A DNA stretch of 64,000 nt from assembly GCF_006494715.1 (NCBI RefSeq), contig NZ_CP041151.1, forward strand, positions 2,170,001 to 2,234,000, given 5' to 3'. The position numbers were made by a program, and so were the translations under genes. The stretch's first letter is position 1; the number at the start of each line of letters is the position of its first letter. Below are positions 38,342 through 48,498 of this stretch, piece after piece. This stretch comes from Shewanella sp. SNU WT4 (GTDB taxonomy: Bacteria > Pseudomonadota > Gammaproteobacteria > Enterobacterales > Shewanellaceae). The notes under the pieces were generated by a model. That model saw only the letters and a list, made by a program, of their open reading frames with translations. It ran no database searches and was not told where the DNA came from.

Positions 38342-40239
38342 ATGTTTAAAAAACTTTATTAGTTGCTTTATGTTCCAGTGTGCTCGGTACTAGTTGGGCA
38401 CAAACCACTTCTTTGCAGAATTTAGGTGGGCAAATTGCCGATGCCGCTGATGGCACAACGATTTATTTGTCCCGTGAATTTATCACCATGAATCCGCAGC
38501 AAAGCACAGCTCAAGCGGTTGCTGTCAAAAATGGTAAATTTATTGCCGTGGGTAGCGAAGCCGAAGTAAGAAAAATCGCCGGTAGCAATGCTAAAATTGA
38601 TAGCACATTAGCCAATAAAGTCGTCGTTGCTGGCTTTGTTGAGCAGCACGTGCATCCGGTGTAGGCTGCATTAACGATGAACTCTAAGGTGATCTCCATT
38701 GAAGACTGGGATGCCATCGATGGATTTTCTCCTGCGGTGCGCGATCCAGCAGGTTATGAAATTCGCCTGAAAGAGGTGCTAGAGGAATTTAACGCCGAGA
38801 AAAATGACCCGAATACTCCCTTTATTAGTTGGGGATATCATCACTATATGCACGGCGATAATATGTCTCGGGCTTATCTAGATAAGCTGGCACCTGATTT
38901 TCCTGTCATTATTTGGCACCGCTCGTGCCATGAGTTCTTCCTCAACACAGCAGCACTAAAGCTCACCGGCATCACTGAGGCGCAAGTAGCTAAGATGTCT
39001 GAGAGTGCCCAAAAGCAGTTAGACTACGCCAAAGGGCATTTTTTCGAGCAAGGTGCGATGGCCGTATTGGGCAACTTGACTCCGTATATGGCAACGCCAG
39101 AAAAGTTCAAGCAAGGACTAGAATTTACCGAGAAATACTATCATCGCAACGGCATTACCTTAGCCGCCGAACCTGGCGGATTTTTCTCTAAACCCCTGCA
39201 AGATATCATCAACTCGGTGTATGGCGACGATGCCACACCGTTTAATCACCTGTTTATGGCCGATGGTAAAACCTTCGCGGCACGTAACCCAAGCGATGCT
39301 GCAGCCTTGATTAAGGACACAGAGCAAGTTATCGACTGGGGAAAAGGTCGTACAGCTTATATGCCTAAACAAGTTAAATTGCTCTCTGATGGAGCAATTT
39401 ATAGCCAACTGATGATGAAGGACGGATACACAGATGGCCACCACGGTGCTTGGATTATGGATCCGCCAGTCCTTGACTATGCCTTCCAGTCTTATTGGGA
39501 CGCCGGTTACCAAATTCATGTGCATAACAATGGCGATGCCGGATTGGATGTTTTACTTCAATCACTAGAAAAAGCCGTAGCACGTAACCCACGCCAAGAT
39601 CATCGAGCTGTGCTGGTGCATTTTGGCTTTGCCCACCCCGAGCAAATCAAGCGCTGGATTTGCTCGGGCGGCATTGTGAGTTCCAACCCGTATTACGTCA
39701 CCGCGTTGGCAGGTCCGTATGCAAAAATGGGCATTGGCGCAGATCGTGCGCAATTTATCACGCCTAACGCCGAAGTGCTTAAAAATGGCGGCTCGTTATC
39801 GTTTCATTCTGATATGCCAATGGCACCGGCTAAACCGCTGCAATTGATGTGGGCGGGTGTTAATCGTCTGACATATGAAGGCGATGTGGCAGGGCCTACA
39901 CAGAAAGTCTCGGTTGAAGCTGCGCTGAAAGCAATCACTATCAATGCCGCCTATTCTATCCAACAGGAAAAGACAGTCGGCTCAATTGAAGTGGGCAAAG
40001 ATGCCAATTTGACGATTTTGGAACAGAGTCCCTTCGATGTCGCGCCTACTCAGCTTAAGGAAATCAAAGTCTCGGGAACCATGCTAGAAGGGCGCATGCA
40101 ACCTGTGGATCAAGCAGCGAAAGTACAGCCCAAAGTAACAGGCAAAGCAGGACTTAACCCTGTGGCAGAGATGAATGAACTCAACGAAGTAGTACACAAT
40201 AGTTTGTATTCGCAATTGAGTCACAAACATGCTCATTAG
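38342..40239 (+). pseudogene. Exported YtcJ-like amidohydrolase, broken by a frameshift and an amber codon
   Basis: Read as one gene this is a secreted metal-dependent amidohydrolase (amidohydrolase 3/YtcJ type): TIYLSREFITMNPQQ, GKFIAVGSEAEV, the metal motif VEQHVHP, IHVHNNGDAGLD and SFHSDMPMAP. Two lesions are visible. In the signal peptide the run AAAAAA (38348-38353) is one A short; with seven, the frame would read MFKKTLLVALCSSVLGTSW. At 38662-38664 TAG interrupts HPV-*-AALTMNSKVIS in the same frame, where relatives have Leu. The downstream 520 codons are intact, so the decay is recent. AAGGAA precedes the original ATG. Confidence 0.9.
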
Positions 40240-40271
40240 CCTTTAACGGCTTAGTCGTAATATGGCATAAA

Positions 40272-40304
40272 CACCCATCTTTATTTATTACTTAAAGATG
40301 GGTG
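40272..40304 (+). terminator. Hairpin after the amidohydrolase pseudogene
   Basis: CACCCATCTTTA (40272-40283) pairs perfectly with TAAAGATGGGTG (40293-40304). There is no U run, so it may be a weak or former terminator. Confidence 0.45.
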
Positions 40305-40401
40305 AAGGCTAGATGGGCAACGCGCTCTTCTGTTTTGTACCTTGCTCATCGCTGTCACACTTTGCCTTTACCACCCAAAGGACATTTTATTTTGAGACCA
40401 T

Positions 40402-40608
40402 ATGATCAATAAATTAAGAGTTCGAAATGAGTTTAAAAAATCACATAAATGTTATCCGCAAACATTCAAAGACGAAGCTGTCTTAATGGTGCTAGCACAG
40501 GGCTTTAGCATTGCTGAGGCAGCAAAGTCTTTTGGGGCTAGCACAAGCCTGCTTTATAACGGGATGGAAAAACACCAAGCATTGCTACAAGGTATCGCTC
40601 TAGAATAA
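40402..40608 (+). pseudogene. IS3-family OrfA fragment
   Basis: The 68-codon frame contains CYPQTFKDEAVLMVLAQGFS and IAEAAKSFGASTSLLYNGMEK, the helix-turn-helix part of an IS3 OrfA different from the one at 17143-17454. It ends early and no orfB follows. Confidence 0.75.
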
Positions 40609-40657
40609 TTTGAACGTGATGTGTAGTGGAAGGGAAAGTGCACATAGGTATCTAAGA

Positions 40658-40696
40658 AACCTCAAGATACGGCCTGCGTATCTTGAGGTTGTTTTA
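40658..40696 (+). terminator. Strong hairpin, probable terminator
   Basis: A perfect 14-bp stem AACCTCAAGATACG/CGTATCTTGAGGTT with a GCCTG loop is followed by GTTTT. It stands just before the first IS256-family insertion. Confidence 0.72.
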
Positions 40697-40709
40697 CCGT
40701 TACTTAACA

Positions 40710-42002
40710 GGTAGTGTTCATAATTCTGTGTCATTTCAGTAAAATATTCAAAAACAGGAATGACACATGACCCAACCTTTTAACTTCGAACAAGCCCTTA
40801 AAGATCTGCAGTCAGGTAAAAGCCTCACAGGTAAAGACAGCATTCTTGGTCCACTGATCAAGCAACTCACTGAAGCGGCTCTCCAGGCTGAGCTTGAGCA
40901 GCATTTAGCGCATGATCCTCTGCCTAATCGTAAAAATGGCAAAGCCCCTAAGACCATTAAGCATCCGTCCGGTAACTTTGAGTTAGACACCCCTAGAGAC
41001 CGCAATGGCACTTTTGAACCTCAGTTGATTAAGAAAAATCAAACTACGCTAACCGATGAAATCGAACGTAAAGTGTTATCGATGTTCAGTATAGGTATGA
41101 GCTATCGCGATATTAATCAACATGTTGAAGATATGTATGGGATCAATGTATCTAACGCAACAGTCAGTGCTATCACTGATAAACTCATCCCCGAACTTAA
41201 AGCGTGGCAACAGCGCCCATTAGATAGCCATTATCCTATCGTTTGGCTTGATGCGATACATTATAAAGTCAAAGAGGATGGGCGTTACGTCAGTAAAGCC
41301 GTTTACACATTGTTAGCGCTTAATATGAAAGGAAAAAAGGAAATTTTAGGGCTTCATTTATCCGAAAATGAAGGCGCTAATTACTGGCTATCCGTACTGA
41401 CCGATCTTAATAATCGTGGTGTAAAAGATATTCTTATCGCCTGTGTTGACGGCTTGACCGGTTTCCCTGAGGCGATAGCCAGTATCTTCCCTAATACGGA
41501 AACACAGCTATGTGTTATCCACCAGATCCGCAACTCAATGAAGTATGTCGCCTCAAAACATCAGAAAGCGTTTATGGCTGATTTAAAGCCTGTGTATCGA
41601 GCCGTGAGTAAAGAAGCCGCAGAGATGGCATTGGACGAACTGGAGGCCAAATGGGGTGATGCTTATCCGTTGGTAATCAACTCTTGGCGTCGCAAATGGC
41701 ATAATTTGTCCCATTATTTTAGGTACCCAGAACATATCAGGAAAGTGATTTACACGACCAATGCCGTTGAGGCGGTACATCGCCAATTTAGAAAGCTCAC
41801 CAAAACCAAAGGTGCTTTTCCTAATGAAAATAGCTTGTTGAAGCTACTTTATGCAGGCATATTAAACGCCTCAGATAAATGGACCATGCCAATCCACAAT
41901 TGGAGCCTTTGTTTATCTCAGTTAGCGATTTATTTTGAAGGGCGTTTAGATAGCGTGCTAGAAATTTAAAAATTAGCCTGACACAGAATTTTGAACGCCC
42001 TC
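40710..42002 (+). mobile_element. Intact IS256-family element, copy 1
   Basis: The 1293-bp element runs from GGTAGTGTTCATAATTC to GAACGCCCTC. Its ends share GTTCA-AATTCTGTGTCA as inverted repeats. It is flanked by a perfect 8-bp duplication ACTTAACA (40702-40709 and 42003-42010), proving simple insertion here. The right duplication is part of a hairpin beyond ptsG. It is nearly identical to copy 2 at 46965-48257 but in opposite orientation. Confidence 0.96.
40767..41969 (+). CDS. IS256-family transposase (copy 1)
   Basis: This 400-residue Mutator-type transposase has the catalytic DDE pattern: IVWLDAIHYKVKEDGRY, IACVDGLTGFPEA, and the Glu region after TTNAVEAVHRQFRKLTKTKG. It is full length without stops. 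It differs from copy 2 at two residues only (GKAPKTI versus GKTPKTI; LEAKWGD versus LEAQWGD). Confidence 0.95.
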   Translation: MTQPFNFEQALKDLQSGKSLTGKDSILGPLIKQLTEAALQAELEQHLAHDPLPNRKNGKAPKTIKHPSGNFELDTPRDRNGTFEPQLIKKNQTTLTDEIERKVLSMFSIGMSYRDINQHVEDMYGINVSNATVSAITDKLIPELKAWQQRPLDSHYPIVWLDAIHYKVKEDGRYVSKAVYTLLALNMKGKKEILGLHLSENEGANYWLSVLTDLNNRGVKDILIACVDGLTGFPEAIASIFPNTETQLCVIHQIRNSMKYVASKHQKAFMADLKPVYRAVSKEAAEMALDELEAKWGDAYPLVINSWRRKWHNLSHYFRYPEHIRKVIYTTNAVEAVHRQFRKLTKTKGAFPNENSLLKLLYAGILNASDKWTMPIHNWSLCLSQLAIYFEGRLDSVLEI

Positions 42003-42005
42003 ACT

Positions 42006-42030
42006 TAACAGCCTAGAGAATAGGCTGTTA
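42006..42030 (-). terminator. Hairpin downstream of ptsG, abutted by the IS insertion
   Basis: TAACAGCCTA/TAGGCTGTTA with loop GAGAA is a perfect 10-bp stem, 45 bases past the ptsG stop on the leftward strand. The IS256 target duplication overlaps its distal arm, so whatever followed the hairpin has been displaced; no U run remains. Confidence 0.55.
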
Positions 42031-42074
42031 TTGGCTAGCGCTTGTCGATTTTGACTAGTTGATTTTGCGCGGCA

Positions 42075-43847
42075 TTACTTTGCTAACTTGTTTGCTAAAT
42101 TGTGTAAGTTCTCATTTAACACGCTGGCTAAACCTGCAGTATTCTTCCCTAAAATCAACTGTACTAAGTTGGGGTTTAATACCAATACGGCTTCAATGCC
42201 ATGAGCTTGCAGGGCGCTGCTGTCCAATAGACTGGCATCTTGTACTTCTAGTCGCAGACGATTATCGGCAATGGCGCGGCATGAACTCACTTTACCTAAT
42301 AGCGGCAGAATGGCGAGCGCTTGCTCTCTGTCTTGTGACGAGATATCTAACTTAGTGGTTTCTACCGTGGCAACCGGCGCACTTGCTTGGTATCCACCAG
42401 ATGCGAGCATTTCATCGATTTCAGTGCGTGACACTTCGGCGATAGTTCCCACAATCGCTTGCACCGCATTGCCAGAAATCAACACGCCACTGGCACCTAA
42501 CTGTTTCAGTCTGGCTTGATCGACTTTGCTGGTATCGCGCACATCCATGCGTAAGCGAGTAATGCAAGAGTCGACATTGGTTAGGTTTTCAGGTCCACCA
42601 AAGGCTTCAATAAAGTTACGCGCTCTTTCTGTTCCTTCGGCTGAGACTGTCTCAACTTCGTTGTCCATACGCCCTGGCGTTTTTAAGTCGAACTTCAAAA
42701 TTAAGAATCTGAAGACCATGTAATACAGCGCCGCATAAACTAGGCCTAATACTACAAGTAACCAGATTTTTTGTGATTGACCAGATAACACCAGAAAATC
42801 AATTAAGCCGTGGGAGAAAGACGTGCCATGCACTATGCCAAACATGTTCACTAACACATAGGCAAGGCCTGCCATCAGTGCGTGCACGATATAAAGTAAA
42901 GGTGCAGCAAATAAGAACGCGAATTCAATGGGTTCAGTGATACCCGTTAAGAAGGCGGTTAATGCCGCAGATACCATGATACTACCGACCATGACGCGAT
43001 TTTCTGGGCGAGCAGTATGCCAAATAGCCATGGCTGCAGCTGGTAAGCCAAACATTTTGAACAAGTAACCGCCGGCCAACTGACCAAAACCATTACCCGC
43101 AGCGCGACTCGCTTCATCAGCTTGTAAATAACAGGTCAGAACGCCAGTGGCTGGTTTTCCTAAGCTATCAACACAATTGCCGGCTTCAAAGAAGAAGGGG
43201 ACATTCCACACATGGTGTAAACCCGCTGGAATTAATGAACGCTCTACCAGACCATAAATACCAAAAGCTAATGTGGGGTTTTGATAGGCGGCCCAATGGG
43301 AAAACACTCCGATAGCATTTCCTATCGGTGGCCAAATAAAGGATAAAATGACGCCTGTAAATATTGCCCCAAAGCCAGTAATAATCGGCACACTGCGCTT
43401 GCCTGAGAAGAACCCAAGGTAAGACGGCAATTGAATTTTAAAGAAACGATTAAAGGTTGCGGCCGCAATGGCGCCAGCAATCATACCGCCAAACACGCCA
43501 ACATCTGTGCCAGGTTCAAGCACGCCAATGGTTTTAATCATGATGGCATAGCCGACTAAGGCTGCCATGGCGGCAACACCATCATTTTTAGCAAATCCTA
43601 ACGCAATACCTATGGCAAACAGTAATCCCATATTACTAAAAATGGCATCGCCAGCTTGCACCATTAACACATTGACGATATCGGGGATGACACTAAATCC
43701 CGCGCTGCCTACGCCTAATAGAATACCGGCTACTGGTAACACAGAAACCGGCAACATCACCGATTTGCCTACTTTCTGTAGCATTGAAAATGCGCCGCTC
43801 ATTATCGCCGTCTTCGGCTTAGCGGCTTGTATTGTTGTAGTTGTCAT
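42075..43847 (-). CDS. ptsG: Glucose/N-acetylglucosamine-type PTS permease EIIBC with extra IIB-like tail
   Basis: This 590-residue membrane protein takes up and phosphorylates a hexose. Residues about 15-385 are the EIIC domain with ten or so helices and [16 protein letters not shown]; the IIB phosphorylation site is Cys428 ([13 protein letters not shown]). About 80 further residues (after 510) form a second, degenerate IIB-like domain with [18 protein letters not shown] and [14 protein letters not shown]. Glucose is the likelier substrate because the linker FDLKTPGR resembles E. coli PtsG, but N-acetylglucosamine is not excluded. It is 46 bases downstream of the EIIA-HPr-EI gene. Confidence 0.88.
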   Translation of the reverse strand: MTTTTIQAAKPKTAIMSGAFSMLQKVGKSVMLPVSVLPVAGILLGVGSAGFSVIPDIVNVLMVQAGDAIFSNMGLLFAIGIALGFAKNDGVAAMAALVGYAIMIKTIGVLEPGTDVGVFGGMIAGAIAAATFNRFFKIQLPSYLGFFSGKRSVPIITGFGAIFTGVILSFIWPPIGNAIGVFSHWAAYQNPTLAFGIYGLVERSLIPAGLHHVWNVPFFFEAGNCVDSLGKPATGVLTCYLQADEASRAAGNGFGQLAGGYLFKMFGLPAAAMAIWHTARPENRVMVGSIMVSAALTAFLTGITEPIEFAFLFAAPLLYIVHALMAGLAYVLVNMFGIVHGTSFSHGLIDFLVLSGQSQKIWLLVVLGLVYAALYYMVFRFLILKFDLKTPGRMDNEVETVSAEGTERARNFIEAFGGPENLTNVDSCITRLRMDVRDTSKVDQARLKQLGASGVLISGNAVQAIVGTIAEVSRTEIDEMLASGGYQASAPVATVETTKLDISSQDREQALAILPLLGKVSSCRAIADNRLRLEVQDASLLDSSALQAHGIEAVLVLNPNLVQLILGKNTAGLASVLNENLHNLANKLAK

Positions 43848-43893
43848 AATTTAACCTTATAAATTTCAACAGTTAACCCGGTGAACAACGCTG

Positions 43894-46476
43894 TTATATT
43901 TCGCCTTTAACGGCCAGTAGCGTATTAGGTTCACGCATTAATGCTCGAACATCGTTGGCATCTGCGCAGCTCATGGCTTTTGCGGCGATGGCCTGACAGG
44001 CTTGTTGATTTAATTGCCGTACCTGATGCTTTACTTCGGGAATAGAAGGCACACTCACCGACAGTTCATCAATACCTAAGCCGACTAAAATAGGGACAGC
44101 ATCTTTCTCGCCTGCCAGTCCGCCACAAATACCGGCCCACTTACCTTTGGCATGGGCGGCTTTAACCGTCATGTCAATGAGGCGTAATACCGCAGGGTGC
44201 AGTCCATCGGCGATGGCAGCTAACTTAGGGTGGCCCCGATCAATCGCTAAGGTATATTGGGTTAAATCGTTGGTGCCGATAGAGAAAAAGTCAACGTGCT
44301 CGGCTAATACATCGGCCATTAAGGCCGCCGATGGCACTTCAATCATGATCCCAATTTGAATGCCGCTAATGTCGATAGCCAATTTCTGCGCTTCTTCTTT
44401 AACGACTTGTTTGGCCAACTTAAGCTCAAACAAAGAGGCGACCATAGGGAACATAATGCGTAAGTTACCCGCATCCGCCGCCCTTAATAGGGCGCGCACT
44501 TGTTGGCGTAATACTGCAGGTTTATCTAAGCCGACACGAATACCGCGTTCACCAAGGAATGGATTATCTTCTTTAGGTAAAGGTAAGTAGGCTAAGGGTT
44601 TATCGCCGCCGACATCTAAGGTACGCACCACAAGAGGGCGCTCTCCTAAGGTTTGTAGTACCGCGCGATAAGCTTGTTCCTGTTCGGTTTCTGATGGCGC
44701 AACCGCTTGATCTTGATAGAGGAACTCAGAGCGCAATAGACCAACCGCTTCGCCGCCCATATCGACTAATTTTTGGGTATCGCTGACTTTAGCAATGTTA
44801 CCGGCAATCTCAAATCGCACCCCATCTAAGGTCACTGCAGTGTCATCTTTTTGCGCCAAAGCTAAGGTTTTTTGCTGCTCAGCGGCATCTTTAGTGACTT
44901 GAAGCTGGGCCATTTCTGCGTCAGTCGGGGTCAATAACAGATAGCCCTTTGCGGTATCAAGCAACACCTCGGTGCCGTGCAAACTCATGACCTTAGCTTC
45001 AACACCCGCCATAGCAGCAATTCCCATGGCTCTTGCTAAAATCGCGCTGTGGCTGGATGAACCGCCTAAGGTGGTGCAAATGCCTTTAACAAAGGCGGGA
45101 TTAAGTTTTGCGGTATCTGAAGGGGTTAAATCTTTGGCTACCAGAATAGTATTTTCAGGAAGTACAGCTGGAATTGTGTCTTGTGACAATCCTGCCATGA
45201 TCCGTGAAACGCGATTACCGACATCTACCAGATCTGTTGCTCGCCCGGCGAGTAAAGGGTTGTCCATGGCTGCAAGTTTGTCGGCTTGGCGGCAAATGCT
45301 CTTACTCCAGGCATAAGGCGCTGACTTACCTTGCTGTAATTCAATGATACAGTTGTCGTACAAATCAGGATCTGAAATTAACTCTTGATGGGCCACAAAA
45401 ATATCGGCTTTTTGCCCCATATTCTTGCTATGCAGCTCGGCAACCAATTCAGCTAAGGTTAAATTGGCTACTTTCATTGCATTATCAAGGGTTTGTTGCT
45501 CAATCTGTGCATCTTTGGCAAAGGTGTCAAACTTTGGGATTTCAGCTTCAATCACATATAAACGCCCCTTCACTTGACCTGGGGAGGCCTCAACGCCAAT
45601 CAACTGACGTGGATCTTGACTCGTTTGCAGCAGCAGTGACGGCTCGGAAAATGGATCAAAGTCGCTTTTTACATCTTTAGTCACCACAGAAGCATCTGCG
45701 CCTTCTTCACCTAAGCCTGCCATAATCGCTGCGCTCAAGGCAGTAATGGCCGCTTGATGATCTTTACCTTTGGCAAGAATAACAATCTGCTCGCCACAGG
45801 CGATATCTAACCCCATGAGGCCAACCACACTGCGAGCATTGGCTTGTTTGCCGGCTTTTTCTATCATCACATCACATTGAAAGGGCTTAAGAGCTGTGAC
45901 AATGGCTGCGGCAGGTCTGGCATGAATACCGGTTGGATTGATAACAACTAGTGGCTCTGAGCTAATCATGTCATCTGACTTAGTGACGGCACTCGCGGCC
46001 GCGGATACTTCGGCAGTAAATAACAGATCTCCCACGTTGACTAATTTTTCAGTCGTAGGCGTTAACGTAATAATTCTTGTCATATCAGTGAGTAATATCA
46101 CGGTACGCAAGCTTTTTACACTACAGCCCACTTTATCTAAATCAAGCTCAATGAGTGGCGTCTTAGCTTTTACCGCATCACCCACAGTGACTAATGCCTT
46201 AAAGCCTTCGCCTTTCAATTTAACGGTATCGACACCTATGTGAAGTAGGATTTCAATGCCTGCGGCGGTTAATAAGGTGACGGCATGTTTAGATGGGTGT
46301 ATTTGAGTGATAGTGGCATCACATGGGGCGTGCAATATGTTATTCGTCGGGTCTATCGCTAGACCATCGCCCACCATTTTTTGTGAAAATGCGGCATCAG
46401 GCACCTGACTCAGTGGACAGCTAATACCCGAGAACGGGGCCAGCAACTGAATCGCGGTTGAGGTATTTTTATTCAT
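43894..46476 (-). CDS. EIIA-HPr-enzyme I fusion phosphotransferase
   Basis: This 860-residue soluble protein joins three PTS parts: a Crr-like EIIA domain (residues about 10-155, phospho-His79 in LLHIGVDT), HPr (about 172-260, His185 in NPTGIHARPAA) and enzyme I (about 290-850, His476 in GGSSSHSAILARAMG, PEP-site Cys in WAGICGGLAG). It can carry phosphate from PEP to the neighbouring EIIBC without other PTS proteins. The start is ATG 46476 and the two genes form a self-contained operon. Regulation is not evident from the upstream 490 bases. Confidence 0.93.
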   Translation of the reverse strand: MNKNTSTAIQLLAPFSGISCPLSQVPDAAFSQKMVGDGLAIDPTNNILHAPCDATITQIHPSKHAVTLLTAAGIEILLHIGVDTVKLKGEGFKALVTVGDAVKAKTPLIELDLDKVGCSVKSLRTVILLTDMTRIITLTPTTEKLVNVGDLLFTAEVSAAASAVTKSDDMISSEPLVVINPTGIHARPAAAIVTALKPFQCDVMIEKAGKQANARSVVGLMGLDIACGEQIVILAKGKDHQAAITALSAAIMAGLGEEGADASVVTKDVKSDFDPFSEPSLLLQTSQDPRQLIGVEASPGQVKGRLYVIEAEIPKFDTFAKDAQIEQQTLDNAMKVANLTLAELVAELHSKNMGQKADIFVAHQELISDPDLYDNCIIELQQGKSAPYAWSKSICRQADKLAAMDNPLLAGRATDLVDVGNRVSRIMAGLSQDTIPAVLPENTILVAKDLTPSDTAKLNPAFVKGICTTLGGSSSHSAILARAMGIAAMAGVEAKVMSLHGTEVLLDTAKGYLLLTPTDAEMAQLQVTKDAAEQQKTLALAQKDDTAVTLDGVRFEIAGNIAKVSDTQKLVDMGGEAVGLLRSEFLYQDQAVAPSETEQEQAYRAVLQTLGERPLVVRTLDVGGDKPLAYLPLPKEDNPFLGERGIRVGLDKPAVLRQQVRALLRAADAGNLRIMFPMVASLFELKLAKQVVKEEAQKLAIDISGIQIGIMIEVPSAALMADVLAEHVDFFSIGTNDLTQYTLAIDRGHPKLAAIADGLHPAVLRLIDMTVKAAHAKGKWAGICGGLAGEKDAVPILVGLGIDELSVSVPSIPEVKHQVRQLNQQACQAIAAKAMSCADANDVRALMREPNTLLAVKGEI

Positions 46477-46964
46477 TAGAACTCCGTATTAAACACCTAA
46501 CTACATAATATAAATGTATTTTATTTATTGTGGTGAAATGCTAGTGACTGACATTTGCACTTGCCATTCCCTTATTGACCTGATGTTTAGTCATAGTAAG
46601 AGAATGCCTTAACTAGGCCACTGCTTATCACTCCTTGATGAATAGGGGGAGTAGTCAACTTAGGTTTGTCACTGATGCAAAATTATCGAATTAATCTCTA
46701 TCTGACGGACTTTAAGTTAACCACTTGTATTGAATGAAAATTACCATTTCAGTGATCTGCGTGATAGTCAGAAAAACCATAATTGAGACATAACAACACA
46801 TAACCCATAGGCAGAGGTTGTTGTTTAACCACTCATAAGTAAAAGTAGGGCAAAAGTATGAGTGTGGTGGCCGATTCTACCAACCGGATTAAAGTATCAA
46901 GGGTAGCTTGGGATTTGCCGAATATAGCGAAGACATGTATCAATTTTACTTTGAGCTTGGGGAG
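46477..46964. other. Upstream region of the PTS operon
   Basis: This 488-base stretch must hold the promoter of the PTS genes. I see no convincing operator. A short open frame starting ATG 46858 becomes longer if the adjacent IS256 copy is removed, but it has no family resemblance. Copy 2 of IS256 inserted at its right edge. Confidence 0.4.
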
Positions 46965-48257
46965 GAGGGCGTTCAAAATTCTGTGTCAGGCTAATTTTTA
47001 AATTTCTAGCACGCTATCTAAACGCCCTTCAAAATAAATCGCTAACTGAGATAAACAAAGGCTCCAATTGTGGATTGGCATGGTCCATTTATCTGAGGCG
47101 TTTAATATGCCTGCATAAAGTAGCTTCAACAAGCTATTTTCATTAGGAAAAGCACCTTTGGTTTTGGTGAGCTTTCTAAATTGGCGATGTACCGCCTCAA
47201 CGGCATTGGTCGTGTAAATCACTTTCCTGATATGTTCTGGGTACCTAAAATAATGGGACAAATTATGCCATTTGCGACGCCAAGAGTTGATTACCAGCGG
47301 ATAAGCATCACCCCATTGGGCCTCCAGTTCGTCCAATGCCATCTCTGCGGCTTCTTTACTCACGGCTCGATACACAGGCTTTAAATCAGCCATAAACGCT
47401 TTCTGATGTTTTGAGGCGACATACTTCATTGAGTTGCGGATCTGGTGGATAACACATAGCTGTGTTTCCGTATTAGGGAAGATACTGGCTATCGCCTCAG
47501 GGAAACCGGTCAAGCCGTCAACACAGGCGATAAGAATATCTTTTACACCACGATTATTAAGATCGGTCAGTACGGATAGCCAGTAATTAGCGCCTTCATT
47601 TTCGGATAAATGAAGCCCTAAAATTTCCTTTTTTCCTTTCATATTAAGCGCTAACAATGTGTAAACGGCTTTACTGACGTAACGCCCATCCTCTTTGACT
47701 TTATAATGTATCGCATCAAGCCAAACGATAGGATAATGGCTATCTAATGGGCGCTGTTGCCACGCTTTAAGTTCGGGGATGAGTTTATCAGTGATAGCAC
47801 TGACGGTTGCGTTAGACACATTGATCCCATACATATCTTCAACATGTTGATTAATATCGCGATAGCTCATACCTATACTGAACATCGATAACACTTTACG
47901 TTCGATTTCATCGGTTAGCGTAGTTTGGTTTTTCTTAATCAACTGAGGCTCAAAAGTGCCATTGCGGTCTCTAGGGGTGTCTAACTCAAAGTTACCGGAC
48001 GGATGCTTAATGGTCTTAGGGGTTTTGCCATTTTTACGATTAGGCAGAGGATCATGCGCTAAATGCTGCTCAAGCTCAGCCTGGAGAGCCGCTTCAGTGA
48101 GTTGCTTGATCAGTGGACCAAGAATGCTGTCTTTACCTGTGAGGCTTTTACCTGACTGCAGATCTTTAAGGGCTTGTTCGAAGTTAAAAGGTTGGGTCAT
48201 GTGTCATTCCTGTTTTTGAATATTTTACTGAAATGACACAGAATTATGAACACTACC
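46965..48257 (-). mobile_element. Intact IS256-family element, copy 2
   Basis: The 1293-bp element is copy 1 in inverse orientation, from GAGGGCGTTC to GAACACTACC, with a perfect 8-bp duplication TTGGGGAG on both sides (46957-46964 and 48258-48265). Its own duplication shows that it inserted independently of copy 1. Confidence 0.96.
46998..48200 (-). CDS. IS256-family transposase (copy 2)
   Basis: This 400-residue protein is the same as copy 1 except for Thr in GKTPKTI and Gln in LEAQWGD. All catalytic segments (WLDAIHYKV, CVDGLTGF, the NAVEAVHRQF region) are intact, so it is probably active. Confidence 0.95.
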   Translation of the reverse strand: MTQPFNFEQALKDLQSGKSLTGKDSILGPLIKQLTEAALQAELEQHLAHDPLPNRKNGKTPKTIKHPSGNFELDTPRDRNGTFEPQLIKKNQTTLTDEIERKVLSMFSIGMSYRDINQHVEDMYGINVSNATVSAITDKLIPELKAWQQRPLDSHYPIVWLDAIHYKVKEDGRYVSKAVYTLLALNMKGKKEILGLHLSENEGANYWLSVLTDLNNRGVKDILIACVDGLTGFPEAIASIFPNTETQLCVIHQIRNSMKYVASKHQKAFMADLKPVYRAVSKEAAEMALDELEAQWGDAYPLVINSWRRKWHNLSHYFRYPEHIRKVIYTTNAVEAVHRQFRKLTKTKGAFPNENSLLKLLYAGILNASDKWTMPIHNWSLCLSQLAIYFEGRLDSVLEI

Positions 48258-48400
48258 TTGGGGAGTGGTAGGGGCTGGCTCTCGGTATTCTGGAATCGTT
48301 TGTTAGCTATCCGCCGAACATGATTTCGCACTTAGAGTTTGGTTATGAACTGGCTATGCTAATTCAATGTGTACCTGATGTCGTGAGGCGTATGATATGT

Positions 48401-48448
48401 GTTGTTTATGATATTGTTTTTAATGTTATTTTTAATGTTGTTTTTAAT
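48401..48448 (+). repeat. 12-bp tandem repeat, four units
   Basis: Units GTTGTTTATGAT, ATTGTTTTTAAT, GTTATTTTTAAT and GTTGTTTTTAAT follow each other without gaps. The rest of the 48266-48498 interval between the IS256 and IS50-like elements shows no gene. Confidence 0.7.
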
Positions 48449-48498
48449 ATTATGCGCCATGCGTAAAAATAGTTATTGCGTACCGCACACACTTGGGC

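Noticed and set aside
38662..38664. Amber codon read as pyrrolysine or selenocysteine-like recoding
   Set aside because: Relatives have Leu here, one base change from TTG explains it, and the same gene also has a frameshift in its signal peptide.
46858..46964. Gene interrupted by IS256 copy 2
   Set aside because: Joining the flanks after removing the element gives only a short open frame (about 55 codons) without a family match or ribosome binding site.
40710..48257. Composite transposon carrying the PTS genes
   Set aside because: Each IS256 copy has its own different 8-bp duplication (ACTTAACA and TTGGGGAG), so the unit did not transpose as a whole.
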